From: Iris pallida
Taxonomy: Eukaryota > Streptophyta > Magnoliopsida > Asparagales > Iridaceae
Assembly: GCA_029216955.1 (NCBI GenBank)
Contig: JANAVB010029819.1
Coordinates: 32,797,652-32,861,651, forward strand
DNA length: 64,000 bases
Reading direction: 5' to 3'
The notes under the pieces: generated by a model
Databases searched by the model: none
Told to the model about the DNA's origin: nothing
Seen by the model: the letters and a program-made list of their open reading frames with translations, nothing else
Shown: positions 22,319 to 34,541 of the stretch, in pieces
How positions within the stretch are numbered: position 1 is the stretch's first letter
How the letters are laid out: each line of letters starts with the position of its first letter
Program-made: the position numbers and the translations under genes

Positions 22319-25300
22319 AGTTTTTGTGGTGGCCCATGCAGATCAATTTTCACAAAAGATTACGAACTCGTGATGGTACTTAAGTTAGTCGTACCATTGC
22401 GAGCCTGCAACTAGAAAATGCTCACTCACAACTTAGATTAACTTGATTTAAGAGAATTACTAGGACTAGGAGTCCCTTGTTCAAATTGACCGTTGGGTAG
22501 TTAAGGTTATTAGACAGGCCATACAATTTAGATAGCTTGCTAGATCCCTATTGGTACACTATTGCTTTTGATATGACGGTTATGAACCCGTGGGTATATT
22601 ACTCACTTGACTAGTTAGGCTTTCCTTAGAACTAAGGCTTAATCTTGATAAATTGTTCAATTTTTCTTTTGCTCTATTTAGATATAGATCTTATATCATA
22701 ACTTAAAATTGTCTATTTAAAATCCTATTTTTGTCGAAAGGATTAGTTCAAATTTTCTGATTCTATTATTCGCATACAAATCTCGATGTAGATTGATTTG
22801 AGATTTTCCCTCAACCATTGAAATGCATATGAAATAGATACTAGAATGTTTGTATTTCTTTCGTCTTTAGTTATTTCCTCCATGTTAAATCTTTATTTAA
22901 GTGTTGTGACTGATAGGACAAATACCTACGCTTTATTTTTAGTCAACTTGTTTGAATCTCTAGAAGCTCATGAATTTTTACGGATACAGTTAAAAGAATG
23001 TTAGTTAACTCATAATGGTTAGACAGCAGCGCACTGTCGTCAATTATTTGAGGGTGGAGAATGTGGGTTCACTGCAGCCATCAGCGCACTGGCAAGGCAC
23101 AACCCATAGAATTGAAATCCTTTCGAAGAACCATAGTTTATGGAACATTGCTAAAAACTATGTCCTCTTGACCTCTTTAGATCTTAGATACCCTTGTGTC
23201 AATATAAGGTAGAGTACCTGATAGCTGATCACGTCTGAACCATGGAACCAAGGGTTTACCACAGCCAGAATATACGGACGAGGCATAATCCTCGGTAAAA
23301 TGACTTAAGACGGGATTACAAGTTTAGGATACCATAAAAGATAGTAGGATGCCTATATAAGCAAGAACACTAGTTAAGGCTTTGATTCTCTCAAAGCTCG
23401 AACCAATTGTGCCTCATTTCAAAAATCTCACATATTTATATTTGACTCTCTTGACCAATGCTGCTATTACAACCTAGTTTTTGCAAGCTTACTCTTTTAT
23501 CGAGCTTGATTCAAGACATATGTTTATTGGGGACGCCCGCTAACATATTGTTTAATCAGAATCATTGTATTACGGTCTGATCAACCATGATGCATTTGGT
23601 TCGCTCTTCATTTAATTATACTACGTGGAATGAGATATAGAGGTATCTAGGATCTCATCCGCGACTGCTTTGACAATTCCTCTTGAAATACTATATTCGC
23701 CTTTGAATCACGTAATTATACTTAGTGACCCCTTTCTTGAACTCCTTATTGGCTTTGTCTTTCACTGATTTGGAAAGACAAAAGCTCGTAATTGATAGAT
23801 AGATATAGAGTATTTTCCATGGCTATGAAAGTTGTACACGTAAGTGTAGCTAACATCGGCCAGCTCTGTGACTGGAACCTTGCCTTGAGTTACTTATCCT
23901 CCCTTCGACACTAAACCCACTATCTTGATCTTCTAGTCATTGGAGTCAGAGAATGATTAGGATCGTTTCCTTGAATCGAATGCCAACCTAGGAGACTATC
24001 TATCCTCAAGAGACCAAATATTGTGAGCCTCTAATTATTTGTTGAAGCTTGCTTCAACTAGAACCCTTGTGACGATAGTCTGGTAGGTTTGACACACATA
24101 GAAATTTACGACCCAGTTGTTAGGAACCTTTTCATACGATGTGCCTTAGAGCTGGTTACTCCGTCGATAACTCTTGTACACCATGGACGGGTAGATCATT
24201 CTATTCTATCAACCATGCGTCATATTACACACTCGTTTTCCATTTAGTAAGGAATGACCCTTGACTTGACTTATATCTAATGTATCTCGTTACGTCGTGC
24301 CTTATTCTTTATTAACAAGAGACGAGGTACAATATCCGGACTTTGAAATCCTTCTAACCTCATTATTCCTAAAACCATATCCTAGCTTCTAAGGTGGGTA
24401 GACTGTAAGCCTTCTTGGGATATACGAGGATTATCGATTGATTAGAATAATTTTTCCATTAGAATGATAGTTAGTGCCCCATGGACTTCCACTTTCCATT
24501 TAGATTATTTTGTGCCCTGGCCGTGTCATTAATATTCGGAGCACGAGACCAGCTGTTATCTTCCAACAAAATTCACATGCAAGGTCTAGACGAGTCCACC
24601 TTCATCTAGATATATCACGTCCCACTCAAACACGTCCTCTTGTACTCAGTTTTTATGGTACGACTTTCAGGACGAAAGGACGAGTTATAACCCTTACTAT
24701 AATACCGGTATGCTTTCTGACTTTCATTAGAGCTTCAACTTCGACTCGAATCTTTCAACCCAATATATGGTTGTGATCTACTCGAAGCCCACTACGCACA
24801 TGTCACTAGTGTGTCACACAATTGTGTCTCCTCATGCTACTTAAAAACAAAAGTCACTGAAGGCACATTTTTGGGCTTGAAGGACCTAGCTAACTAACCT
24901 GACAGGCAACTAGCTCAACCCTTGGATAGAAACCTATTCTAGGATACCCTAATCTAGTAGGAAGAGTTTTATCATTGGGATCTTGTCCAATCCATATAGA
25001 TTAAAATCCAATGTTCATCCAACCAACGACTGATGTCTAAATAGAGAACCCAGTAGAACCCATCCATGCATACCACCGTATTTGGACTATAAGACCGAAC
25101 TAATTGAAATAGGTCCCTATACCTATTTTGTAGTCCCCACCTCTTAGACTGGAAAGACATTCGTAACCCTTACCTGGAAGTCGCAAGACGATCTTGTAGT
25201 GCACCTTTATCCCTTGCTCGTGTGTTTAGATAACCACGGAAAAGATCACAATCTTGATTTCTCAAATTCAGTCCTATTTTGGGACGTTGTTTAGAACTCC

Positions 25301-25911
25301 GAGAACAGAATTTCTGTATTGCACGGATTGCAAGCCCCTCTAAGAAACAAGTGCTCTTCGACGTAGCAAGTGACTGAACTAGAGTAGCCCAATCTAGCAA
25401 ATAAGGCTGTGGTTCATAAACTCCCTTTCTATCTGTAACAATGGATACTCTCCACTGCTCTTGAAACTTCACAGTTTCTTCCAATTATTCTGCCTTATCT
25501 TCCTGTCCTCCCTACTTCGGAGCGACAGTAGTCATGCTTATTAGACTTTATCAATATTTCTTAGCTACTTGTGTAAATTTGTTGCATATTAAATTTTGGG
25601 TTGCTTGATGGATAAGAGAGGATTATATATGCCATGTACAGTAGATATCTATTGGTAGAAATTTTAGCAGTTAGTTGGAAGATTATAAAGTTGTAGCGAT
25701 AGAAGATTTGATGGGGTAACGTGACCAAAGGTGGGTAGAAGTCCTCCAGTATTCAGAATTACGAAATGGCTAGGAGGAGGTATACATATTTCTGAGAAAT
25801 TAAATTTGAAAAGATTGTGGTAATAGTAGATTTATTCTATTTATTTTTGAATTTTAGGTATGTTTATGAGTTGAATTTCGAGGACGAAATTATTTTTAAG
25901 TTGGGTAGATT
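22319..25911 (+). other. E2 internal region, non-coding
   Basis: 3,593 bases from the 5' LTR to the polypurine tract. The leader has GTGGTGGCCCATGCAG, an 11-pair stem (22369-22379 with 22391-22401) and CCTGCA at 22404-22409. Hairpins at 23064-23106, 23132-23162 and 23255-23299 resemble those in E3. Longer open frames on either strand (24510-24776, 25170-25484) match no gag or pol motif I know and are not supported as genes. The region ends with GAGGACGAAATT and GTTGGGTAGATT at 25878-25911. Confidence 0.75.
25878..25911 (+). other. E2 polypurine tract
   Basis: TTTCGAGGACGAAATTATTT then AAGTTGGGTAGATT, immediately before TGTAGCTCC at 25912. Same landmark as in E3 and, on the other strand, E4. 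Confidence 0.8.
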
Positions 25912-26333
25912 TGTAGCTCCCCTTCCGGAATATTTTTTAAATATTTTATTTAAATTGTGATTTTTAGATTTTATAAATAGTTATTTAGTTTATTATTACT
26001 GGCTATATTATTATTGTCAATAAATGTTATATATATACTTGTTCATATTTATAAAAAATAGGCTCTACATTGGAATGATGCTTTCGGATTTATTTAGAAT
26101 TTATGGAGTATATTATATAAGTATATATATAAATATATACATAAGTAAATATGTATCTAGATATATATATATAGAGTAAATAAACACATATATAAATACG
26201 TGTGTATGTATATATAAAAATATACTATATATGTGTATGTGTGTATATGTATATATATAAATAAATATTATATATGTATGTATGTGCATGTATGTATAAA
26301 TATATAAAAGTATACGTGTGTATATATATATAT

Positions 26334-26474
<141 letters not shown>

Positions 26475-26641
26475 TAAGAAAAAAAATATATACATGTATA
26501 GTATAAAAAAAAAGAAAAAGAAAAAGAAAAAAGGGAATAAAATAAGAAAGCAGCCCAGAACCGGCCAGCTAATCCCCCAGGCCCAGCCAGTGGGCCAGCA
26601 AGCCACAGGAACCCGACCTTAATATTCCTCCAACCGAGCTC

Positions 26642-26647
26642 TATATA
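26642..26647 (+). promoter_or_regulatory. Candidate TATA box of E2 3' LTR
   Basis: TATATA in the same GAGCTCTATATAGG context as at 20309, 39 bases before the ATG at 26686. In this LTR the upstream half is still contiguous. Confidence 0.6.
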
Positions 26648-26685
26648 GGATTCACCTATATCCCGATCAGGAACACGAGAGAGAG

Positions 26686-26868
26686 ATGGAAATTCACGAA
26701 ACCCTAACTCCGCCACCCCCACCTCCAATCGAGGGACAACCCCGTGGACCACTCGCTGGCCACAGTCGCACGCCGGACAACGCCTGGGCCGTCCAGACAG
26801 TGCGCGCGCGTACGAAGCACAGGAAGAACGACAACAGCATCAGCCCAAACATCCAACTTTGTGGGTAA
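26686..26868 (+). CDS. Conserved 60-codon leader reading frame in E2 LTR (copy 2)
   Basis: Second copy of the frame at 20355-20537, with the same proline run, KHRKND and C-terminal NIQLCG. Most differences from copy 1 are single substitutions, several conservative (V/I, E/D, N/S). Function unknown; see the other copy. Confidence 0.35.
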   Translation: MEIHETLTPPPPPPIEGQPRGPLAGHSRTPDNAWAVQTVRARTKHRKNDNSISPNIQLCG

Positions 26869-27059
26869 AATTTCTTTCCTTGTACTCCGTCATTTGCGTT
26901 TTGTAAATTAGTCCGAAGAGCCTATATAACCCTCTCGAGATCCCACCAAGGGGACTTGAGGATAGCATCACAACCTGTCCAGAAACTGGACGCCAATATC
27001 GACAAAAACCTGTTCGAAAATAGGACATATAACAGTCCAATCACCCACGTTTGGAGATC

Positions 27060-27064
27060 GATTT
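27060..27064. repeat. Target-site duplication of E4, left copy (GATTT)
   Basis: GATTT precedes the LTR start TGTCACGACC. The right copy is 40019-40023. The empty equivalent site in the E2 5' LTR reads GATCAATTTCGATCGA near 20726-20740. Confidence 0.92.
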
Positions 27065-28719
27065 TGTCACGACCCGCACCCTAGAGTAAGGGCATGAGAC
27101 ATGGGTACGTCCAGCCTACGCCGCAGTGTCGACGGTAGAACGCTGTCGTAGGTCAACATACATCTAACAATATATCTCTAAATAGTTTATACTCCCCGAA
27201 TGGGGGTGACATAGCAGTAAATAAACTCAATCACAACTAAGGAAGAGATAGCACGATATGAAATAGAACTCAAGGGAAAATAGATGATAAAGTAGTCTAA
27301 GATAATCCCAGCAAATATCCTGAGGTACATGGTCTCAAATACTGAATGAAAGAATATATACAACTCAGAATAGAATAAAATCTAGCTAAACATGTCTCAA
27401 GACTACATAAGATAAGATAAGCCTAACTAACTAGTCTAGGCAATGGGGGTGTTGTCCTCAGCTAGAGCTGGGTCCTCCTGAGGGTCCAGCTCGCAAGTGT
27501 CGTCTAGGGCTGCCCCGTAGAAGGTATCCACACAGGCCTCCTCCTCGTCCTCTGTAATATTTTCAACATGTCCAGTCAGGACAGGAGCGAGTACAGTACA
27601 TCTCAACAGTTCATAGCAGGTTAGAAAATATAATCATGCAGTAAAGTAAGATACAGGTGCTGAAGAATACAGTATGTAAACAGAGAAAGAGAACTGTAAT
27701 AGAAATATCTACTATAAGTAAGGAACTAACAGTGGCTAGTGGGTCAGAGTACAGGATAGCACATATGAACAGAACAGATTTGTACATGATCTACACTAAG
27801 GAGTTTCACATGATCTACACTACTATGGAATTGTTCACATGACTACTAGCACTCCCCCGTTTCCCCAATCAATACACAAGGATCTAAGCAGGTTATGTTA
27901 TTATGCATGATATCACATAGGAGCCCATGAAAGGGTGTACATGATAGTATACATGAGGGCTCTGTGAACATGAGAGTACATGATTCACAAGAGTGTACAT
28001 GTATGGTGAAAGCGCAGGAGTACATGATGAAAATGAAACGCATATGACACAATGTACCCGATGCCCCCAAGGGGGATAACATCGCATGAAGAGATCCATA
28101 TAGTACCAATCCGTGATAATGTCGTGACAGCACAAGTAAAGTAATTTAATGCAGGAAAAATAATTCTAAGCAGGATATGAAATGATCAGAGAATGTACTC
28201 GCCTGGTATCCGAGTGTCCAATAAGAGAGTACTGTTCGAGGAGTGGTATCTGGCTCCTAATCAGAACAGCACAAGTCACAACAAGTCTAAAATGGTAAAA
28301 TGAAGTCCTACTATGCATTCTACATGATTCTAGGTCAATCTAGGCCAAAGTCAACTCTTGGTCAACTCTGGTCAACCCTAGAAGTCAAACTAGGTCAACC
28401 AAGTCTAGACTAGGTCAAGCTAGTCTATCTAGTCCAATCTAGACTATACTAGTCTATACTAATCTAGTCTAGGTCTACCAAGGCTAAACTAGCCTATCAA
28501 CATTCAATACAAGGCTATAAAACCTATCCTATCAATCAAGCACAACCCCAAACACAAACACTAATGACACACCAAATACATATACATGATACTAGTATAT
28601 ATGCCAATATATCTATTCATCCAATGCATGAATCTATACTAAATACTTATATATAAAATACAACTTACATTATATATAGATACATATATTAGAGTTTACA
28701 TTACATATATACTTTACAT

Positions 28720-28793
<74 letters not shown>

Positions 28794-31016
28794 CATTAGG
28801 AAAATAGGATAGGCATATAGAGAGGGTGAAAGGACATCATGGCAATGTGAGTGTCTATGTGTAGTGTTGTGAGGGATGTACGTATCATGGAATTTGTGAG
28901 AGGGCATGTGTCAATGGGAAAATAAGTGTGTGGCATGGTGTCATGAGAGTGTTAGGTGTAATATAAATCTGAAACAGTGGCAGTGTGTGTGTATGTAGTA
29001 TGGCAGTTGTGTGAGGAGTGAGTGAATAGGTGTGTAGCTGTGTGTGTGTGTGGGAAGAAGAGTGGACTGTACAGGAATGTAAATGTGCAAAGGGAAATAA
29101 CAGTTCAGATTTAGAGACTTCTAACTCAGTTTTTTACCACATGTGAAGCACCAACAAAATAGTTCATAATTGTTAAAACAGTTAACTAGTGTTCAGTTAC
29201 AGCCAAATACCAATTCCCAGATTTCATACAACACTGGCAAACATTCCATAGTTCATAATAGAACTCAAAAATCAGTCTAAAACAGTTTATACAGTTCATG
29301 AAATTCCAGTTTTTAGTCAATTCTTGTATTCTCAGTTTTTAAGCCCAAACTACAACCAAACAATCCCAAATTCGACACATATTTAAGAATCATGTAGGAG
29401 GACCAATACAGGAATTAAAACCAATATATTAACAGTAATAAATAGGTTAAAATAGCTGGCAAATATCATATTTGAAAACTAGAAATTTACAGAAAACACA
29501 TATATCAGCTGCTTTGGGGTAAATGAGAATTCAAATAGGAAATTAAACTAAAACACGAATCCATTGGTCGGTAATTAATATATATAATACATATGTGTCC
29601 CACAATGTCATTGTGTCCAAACACGAGGACACAATGTGTCAAAACCAATCAAAACACAAAACGGTGTAATATCTGTGCTAATCCTCGTGCACGTGTTCAC
29701 GGGTTTCGTGTGCACGACAGGATACGACACAACCCACGTGGTTGTGTCCCAGTGTTGACTAGGTCTAGGTCTAGGGCTAGGACACCCTGATTTAGGTCCA
29801 TAACACGTGTGTCAGTGACACGACACACGTATCAGTGCCCTAAAAAAAACTGAACCCAGTTCAGTACAAAAGTAATGCACGTGTTCGTGCGTGTCCGACA
29901 CGACACGTGGGGGTCTGAGACTCGACACACGTCGTGTCAGTCACGAGGACGACCCATGTGTCAAGTGTCAAGTGTCAACGTGGCGTCTCCTGGCAGCTGT
30001 GGCCCCCGAACAGCAGGAGATCCAACCCGAGCACGCGCGCGTGTGTGCACCGCTTGTCCACGCATCGATTCCAACACAACCCGACACAAACACCACCTTA
30101 GAGGAACAGAAATCAATAAGCAATGATAAAACCTAGATTCCGATTCAAAAATATTGCACAAAAGAAATCGAAATGCCCTTTGAGGCATTTCGACAAACAC
30201 TTAAGGACAGTTCCTGATACGTGTCCAAACGGACACGAAACTTATAAAACTCGATACGAAACCAATACAAACACTTAGGGGACTCCTAGGGCTTTCTGAA
30301 TATGTAAAGAAATTAGAATTTCATTGAGGAATGAGGAAGTTACCTATAGTTGAACTTTCTAGAAAACCCCTTTTGTAGAGCTCTTCTCCTTGATATCCCA
30401 ATCCAATCAAATCAACAACAAACTGAAATAAAACTTCAATAACAGCAAGAATAGGTATATTAAAACCTAATGGAAGAAATTTGAATGAAAAAGGAAATGG
30501 AATGGAATTCTAGGGATTAAATGAAGTAGGAACAAACCTTGTTTTCTAAACTTGAGCTTTCCTAAAAAGAGGCAACCCTAAAATTAAGAGAGCATTTATA
30601 GGGTTGTGTTACCAAGGAGGATAGGGTGGCCGGCCACTTAGTCTAGGGCTTAGGGTTTTGCAATGTCTTGGGCTTTGGGCCAACCTACAAGGCTATGGCT
30701 TGAATTGATTTATTAATAGTTCTAAATAATAAGCCATGACTTATGACTTTCTAATTCCTATTGCTAACTAGAGTCTATTGACCAAACCAAGGGTTAGCTT
30801 AGGTTAGACTAGAGTCATATAACCTAACCAAGTCCCTACTAACTAGGGTTAGATTCTAGGTTGGTCTACAAGGGTCAAAACTAGCCAAAGTCAACCTAGT
30901 CCAAACAATTCCAAAATAATTCCTAAAAATTCCCATAAATTCAAATAAATTCTAATAAATTTAAATTACCCCAAAAATGTCAAAAATACCATCAAACTAG
31001 AAATGTGGTAGTGACA
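27065..31016 (-). repeat. E4 3' LTR
   Basis: Minus-strand 3' LTR. Holds the U5 hairpin at 27116-27138, a (TA)n tract at 28722-28788, a CGTGTC/GACACG-rich stretch at about 29595-30240, a perfect CGAAATGCC/GGCATTTCG hairpin at 30169-30192, and the terminus GTGACA. Differs from the other LTR by scattered substitutions; I did not compute a divergence. Confidence 0.93.
28722..28788. repeat. (TA)n microsatellite in E4 3' LTR
   Basis: AT dinucleotide tract; its counterpart in the 5' LTR is 37723-37794. Lengths differ by a few units. Confidence 0.95.
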
Positions 31017-31050
31017 AATCTACCCTTCTTAAAAGAATTTTGTCCTCGAA
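31017..31050 (-). other. E4 polypurine tract
   Basis: Minus strand: GAGGACAAAATTCTTTTAAG then AAGGGTAGATT, directly before the 3' LTR. Priming site for second-strand synthesis. Confidence 0.83.
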
Positions 31051-31095
31051 ATTGAAAGGCGAAATACAACTGATGAGAAGGATAGAAAGTATACC

Positions 31096-31518
31096 TCACG
31101 GTCCAAAAAGATAAGGGTAGCGCTCGCGCATCTCATCCTCCCGCTCCCTAGTAGACTCTTCTGGAGAATGATGTCTCCATGCGACGCATACCAAAGGTAT
31201 CACCTGGTTCCTCAGAACCTTCTTCCGTCGATCCAGAATCTCTACTGGCTGCTCTGGATAGCTGAGAGAAGGCCCAACCTCAATCTCTGAATGATCGAGC
31301 ACAAGGCTAGGATCAGCCACGTACCGTCTCAACTGTAATACATAGAATACGTTGTGGACCTCCACTAGCACAGGCGGTAAGTCTAGCCTGTATGCAACGT
31401 CACCGACTCTCCCGCTGATAACGAAAGGGCCGATGAAGCGCGGGCTAAGCTTTCCGCCTCCACCAAAACGTATCGTACCACGAGTCAGAGATATCCTCAA
31501 AAAAACCTGGTCTTCGAC
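31096..31518 (-). pseudogene. E4 integrase C-terminal domain and chromodomain (3' exon)
   Basis: Contains VFLRIS, GKLSPRFIGPFVIS (the GPY/F module of integrase) and VGDVAYRLDLPP, then a chromodomain with VLRNQVIPLVCVAWRHHSP and a final MRERYPYLFG. In this family the C-terminal domain binds DNA and the chromodomain reads histone marks, steering insertion to heterochromatin, consistent with the nested context here. Its frame is continuous only from the presumed splice acceptor at 31519. The frame ends with a stop near 31096, about 45 bases before the polypurine tract. Confidence 0.85.
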
Positions 31519-31614
31519 CTAATCACAAGCAAGGTCTCAATTAATTATAATAAACAAACATGATCAAAAATCACAAACAAACAAACCTAAATCTAATCCT
31601 ACTCTAATTTGTAC
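31519..31614 (-). other. Probable spliceosomal intron in E4 integrase
   Basis: 96 bases on the minus strand, GAG|GTACAAATTAG ... GTGATTAG|GTCGAAGAC. It is AT-rich beside GC-richer exons and contains in-frame stops. Removal joins the upstream LEFE block to VFLRIS in phase 0. E1 has the same insert with the same borders and 97 bases, which rules out a simple in-frame insert. If unspliced, the polyprotein would end before the GPY/F and chromodomain. Confidence 0.7.
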
Positions 31615-32649
31615 CTCAAACTCCAACGACCTCAGGTGGCTATCGGTCCAGTGCCGATGTCTGTCCGGCGCCACATGAAGTCTGTCCCTGATGAGCTTCA
31701 CCTTCTCGGCTGCGTCAACAACCATCTTTGGCCCCAGTAAAGCTCGTTCACCAACATCATCCCAAGATATGGGTGTACGGCACCTACGCCCGTACAGAGC
31801 CTCGAAAGGTGACATCTTAATGCTGGCCTGGAAACTATTATTGTAAGCAAACTCCACCAAATGAAGATGATCCTCCCAGGAACCTCCAAAGTCCAGGATG
31901 CACGTCCGCAGCATATCCTCAAGTGTCTGAATAGTCCTCTCCGACTGTCCGTCCGTCTGCGGGTGGTATGCAATACTAAACTTGAGCTGAGTGCCCAAGC
32001 TGGTCTGCAGACTCCTCTAGAAATGGAAAGTAAAGCGACTATCCCGATCTGAGACGATGCTGACTGGAACTTCGTGAATCCTGACTATCTGTCGCATATA
32101 CATCTCTGCCAGCCTCTCTGTAGACGTACCCACCTTGAATGGCAAGAAGTGGGCCGATTTGGTCAACCTGTCAACGATGACCCAAATTGCGTCTTTCCCT
32201 CCTGGAGTATGCGGCAATCCTGAAATGAAGTCCATAGTGATATGCTCCCATTTCCACTCGGGGATGGGTAGCGGCTGCAACAATCCACCGGGCCTCTGTC
32301 TCTCTGCCTTGACCTACTGACAGACCAAGCACCTAGCCATGAAGCGAGCCACCTCCCGCTTCATCCCTGACCACCAAACATGCTCCCTCAGATCTCGGTA
32401 CATCTTGTTGGCACCCGGGTGTATAGAGTACTGAGATCTGTGGGCCTCCTACATAACCTGCTCCCTGAGCTCTCCGCTGGGCACACATAACCTGGAACCG
32501 TGCCTCAAGGCACCATCCTCTGTAAGAGAATACTCGCCCTCCAGCAATCCTGCTTGAACCTGCTCTCGGAGACACCGCAGAGCAACGTCCTCAAACTGAG
32601 CCGACTTGATCCTCTCTACCAAGTCCGACTGAATCTGCATGCTCCACAA
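31615..32649 (-). pseudogene. E4 integrase, zinc-binding and catalytic domains (5' exon)
   Basis: The HHCC domain is readable: EAHRSQYSIHPG supplies both histidines and CLVCQ the cysteines. The catalytic core has aspartates in TMDFISGLP and SDRDSRF and the glutamate in DGQSERTIQTLEDML, followed by SPFEALYGRRCRTP. Integrase inserts the double-stranded cDNA. In-frame TAG stops lie at 32449-32451, 32314-32316 and 32017-32019. At all three E1 keeps CAG or TGG, so each is one C-to-T change away from sense. All catalytic residues are intact. Confidence 0.88.
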
Positions 32650-34032
32650 CTATATCTGCACTCCGGGCATGATCACCTCAATCCCAAGGCTCTCCAAGTC
32701 TGCAAGCAAATGTCGATCCATGGTCAAACACATGGCTGTCGGATACCTACTCAAGGCATCGGCAACCACGTTGGCCTTTCCTGGGTGATACTGAAGTAGG
32801 ATGTCAAAATCCTTCATCAACTCTAGCCATCTGCGCTGCCTCATGTTCAACTCCTTCTGAGTGAACACATACTTTAAGCTCTTGTGATCTGTGAAGATCT
32901 CCACCCTCTCACCATACAGATAATGCTTCCACAACTTCAGAGCAAATATCACTGCTGCCAGCTCCAAGTCGTAGGTAGGGTAGTTCTTCTCATGGGGATG
33001 CAATTGCCTGGAAGCATAGGCAATCACCTTCCCATGCTGCTGCAAGACGCAACCCAGCCCCTTCCCTGAAGCATCACTATAAATAGTGAATCCACCTGAT
33101 CTTGAAGGCAATATCAGAATCGGAGCTGTCGTAAGCCGCTTCTTCAACTCATCAAAAGCTGCCTGACACTCCTCTGACCAAACATACTCAGCATCCTTCC
33201 GGGTCAACCGAGTCAACGGCTCTGCAACCCGGAAGAAATCCTGCACAAATTTCCGATAATATCCTGCCAGCCCCAAGAAACTCCTGATCTCTGCAACTGA
33301 AGTCGGCGCTGCCCATGCCTCAACTGCTACAATCTTCTTGGGGTCGACTGAGATACCATCTCCAGTCACCACATGCCCCAAGAAGTCCACCCGATCCAAG
33401 AAGAACTCACACTTGGAGAGCTTTCCGTAAAGCTGCTCCCTCTTGAGAGTCTCCAGCACTATCCTCAAATGCTCCTCGTGTTCCTCCTCAGTCTTGGAAT
33501 ATACTAAGATGTCGTCAATGAACACCACCACAAACTGATCCAGATACTGATGGAACACCTTGTTCATAAGGTTCATAAACACTGCTGGTGCATTGGATAG
33601 CCCAAACGGCATAACCAAAAACTCAAACTGCCCGTACCGCGTCCTGAAAGCGGTCTTGGGAATATCCTCCCCCTTCACCTTCACCTGGTGATATCCCGAC
33701 CTTAGATCAATCTTGGAAAATACCCGAGCACCGCTCAACTGGTCAAAAAGATCGTCGATCCGCGGCAGTGGGTATTTGTTCTTGATCGTGAGGTTGTTGA
33801 GTGCCCTATAGTCAATACACATGCGTACTGACCAATCCTTCTTCGGCACGAACAATACTGGTGCTCCCCATGGCAACGAACTCGAGCGGATGAAGCCCTT
33901 GTCCTGTAGCTCATCCACCTGCTTCTTCAGCTCCACCAGCTCGTTGTTGATCACCCGATAGACATGCTGAGAGATGGGTTCCGCTCCTGGAACCAAGTCT
34001 ATCGAGAACTCTATGTCTCTGTCTGGTGGCAA
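32650..34032 (-). CDS. E4 reverse transcriptase and RNase H, open frame
   Basis: A 460-residue open frame. RT motifs in order: [48 protein letters not shown] and the catalytic [10 protein letters not shown], then [11 protein letters not shown] and [12 protein letters not shown]. RNase H follows with [44 protein letters not shown] and [15 protein letters not shown]. It copies element RNA into DNA and removes the template. The frame is bounded by TAG at 34036-34038 and 32650-32652; at the latter E1 has CAG, so this is a slice of a longer polyprotein, and the first methionine is not the natural start. Confidence 0.92.
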   Translation of the reverse strand: MPPDRDIEFSIDLVPGAEPISQHVYRVINNELVELKKQVDELQDKGFIRSSSLPWGAPVLFVPKKDWSVRMCIDYRALNNLTIKNKYPLPRIDDLFDQLSGARVFSKIDLRSGYHQVKVKGEDIPKTAFRTRYGQFEFLVMPFGLSNAPAVFMNLMNKVFHQYLDQFVVVFIDDILVYSKTEEEHEEHLRIVLETLKREQLYGKLSKCEFFLDRVDFLGHVVTGDGISVDPKKIVAVEAWAAPTSVAEIRSFLGLAGYYRKFVQDFFRVAEPLTRLTRKDAEYVWSEECQAAFDELKKRLTTAPILILPSRSGGFTIYSDASGKGLGCVLQQHGKVIAYASRQLHPHEKNYPTYDLELAAVIFALKLWKHYLYGERVEIFTDHKSLKYVFTQKELNMRQRRWLELMKDFDILLQYHPGKANVVADALSRYPTAMCLTMDRHLLADLESLGIEVIMPGVQI

Positions 34033-34073
34033 TCCCTACAACTCCATTGGGAAAACATCCATATAATCTGCTA

Positions 34074-34541
34074 TCAAGGGGTGTAGAATCGCCTGCTCCT
34101 CGACCGAGACTCCACCGAAGACTCCGCTGCTCTGCTCTGTCTGACGTCTGGAGTACTCGAACTCTGGCTCCCCCGACGCTCTAAAAAGAATTCTACCCCC
34201 TCTGTAATCAATGCGGCGTGGTGCCTGCTTAACCAATCCATGCCTAGTACTATATCGTAGTTCGACAATGGCATTACGAGCAGGCTTATCTCCAACTCCC
34301 GGCCTCCCAAAACTACTCTCCGACCCTTACAAACATCACTCACGAGGATAATGCCACCCCCGATCGTGATCTTGTAAGTCCTAGGCAATGATTCAGCTAT
34401 GATACCGTGTCTAATCGCAAAAGATACTGATATAAAGTTATACAAAGCACCGGAATCGAATAATGCAAAAGCTGGACTGGAGTCGAGAAGAATCGAACCT
34501 GCAATCAGCTCTCCGATGGCCTCCGTATCCTCTGCTGCCAT
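34074..34541 (-). CDS. E4 aspartic protease region
   Basis: Within an open frame continuing from gag: ALFDSGALYNFISVSFA carries the catalytic DSG, and NYDIVLGMDWLSRHHA is the conserved C-terminal block of plant gypsy retropepsins. It cleaves the Gag-Pol precursor inside the particle. It directly follows the gag zinc knuckles and a Q/R-rich linker, with no separate start, so it is part of one polyprotein. A short spacer then leads to RT. Confidence 0.88.
   Translation of the reverse strand: MAAEDTEAIGELIAGSILLDSSPAFALFDSGALYNFISVSFAIRHGIIAESLPRTYKITIGGGIILVSDVCKGRRVVLGGRELEISLLVMPLSNYDIVLGMDWLSRHHAALITEGVEFFLERRGSQSSSTPDVRQSRAAESSVESRSRSRRFYTP

Noticed and set aside
25170..25484. 104-codon minus-strand frame in the E2 internal region, considered as a gene.
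   Set aside because: No recognised motif, opposite to the element, and isolated in non-coding sequence.
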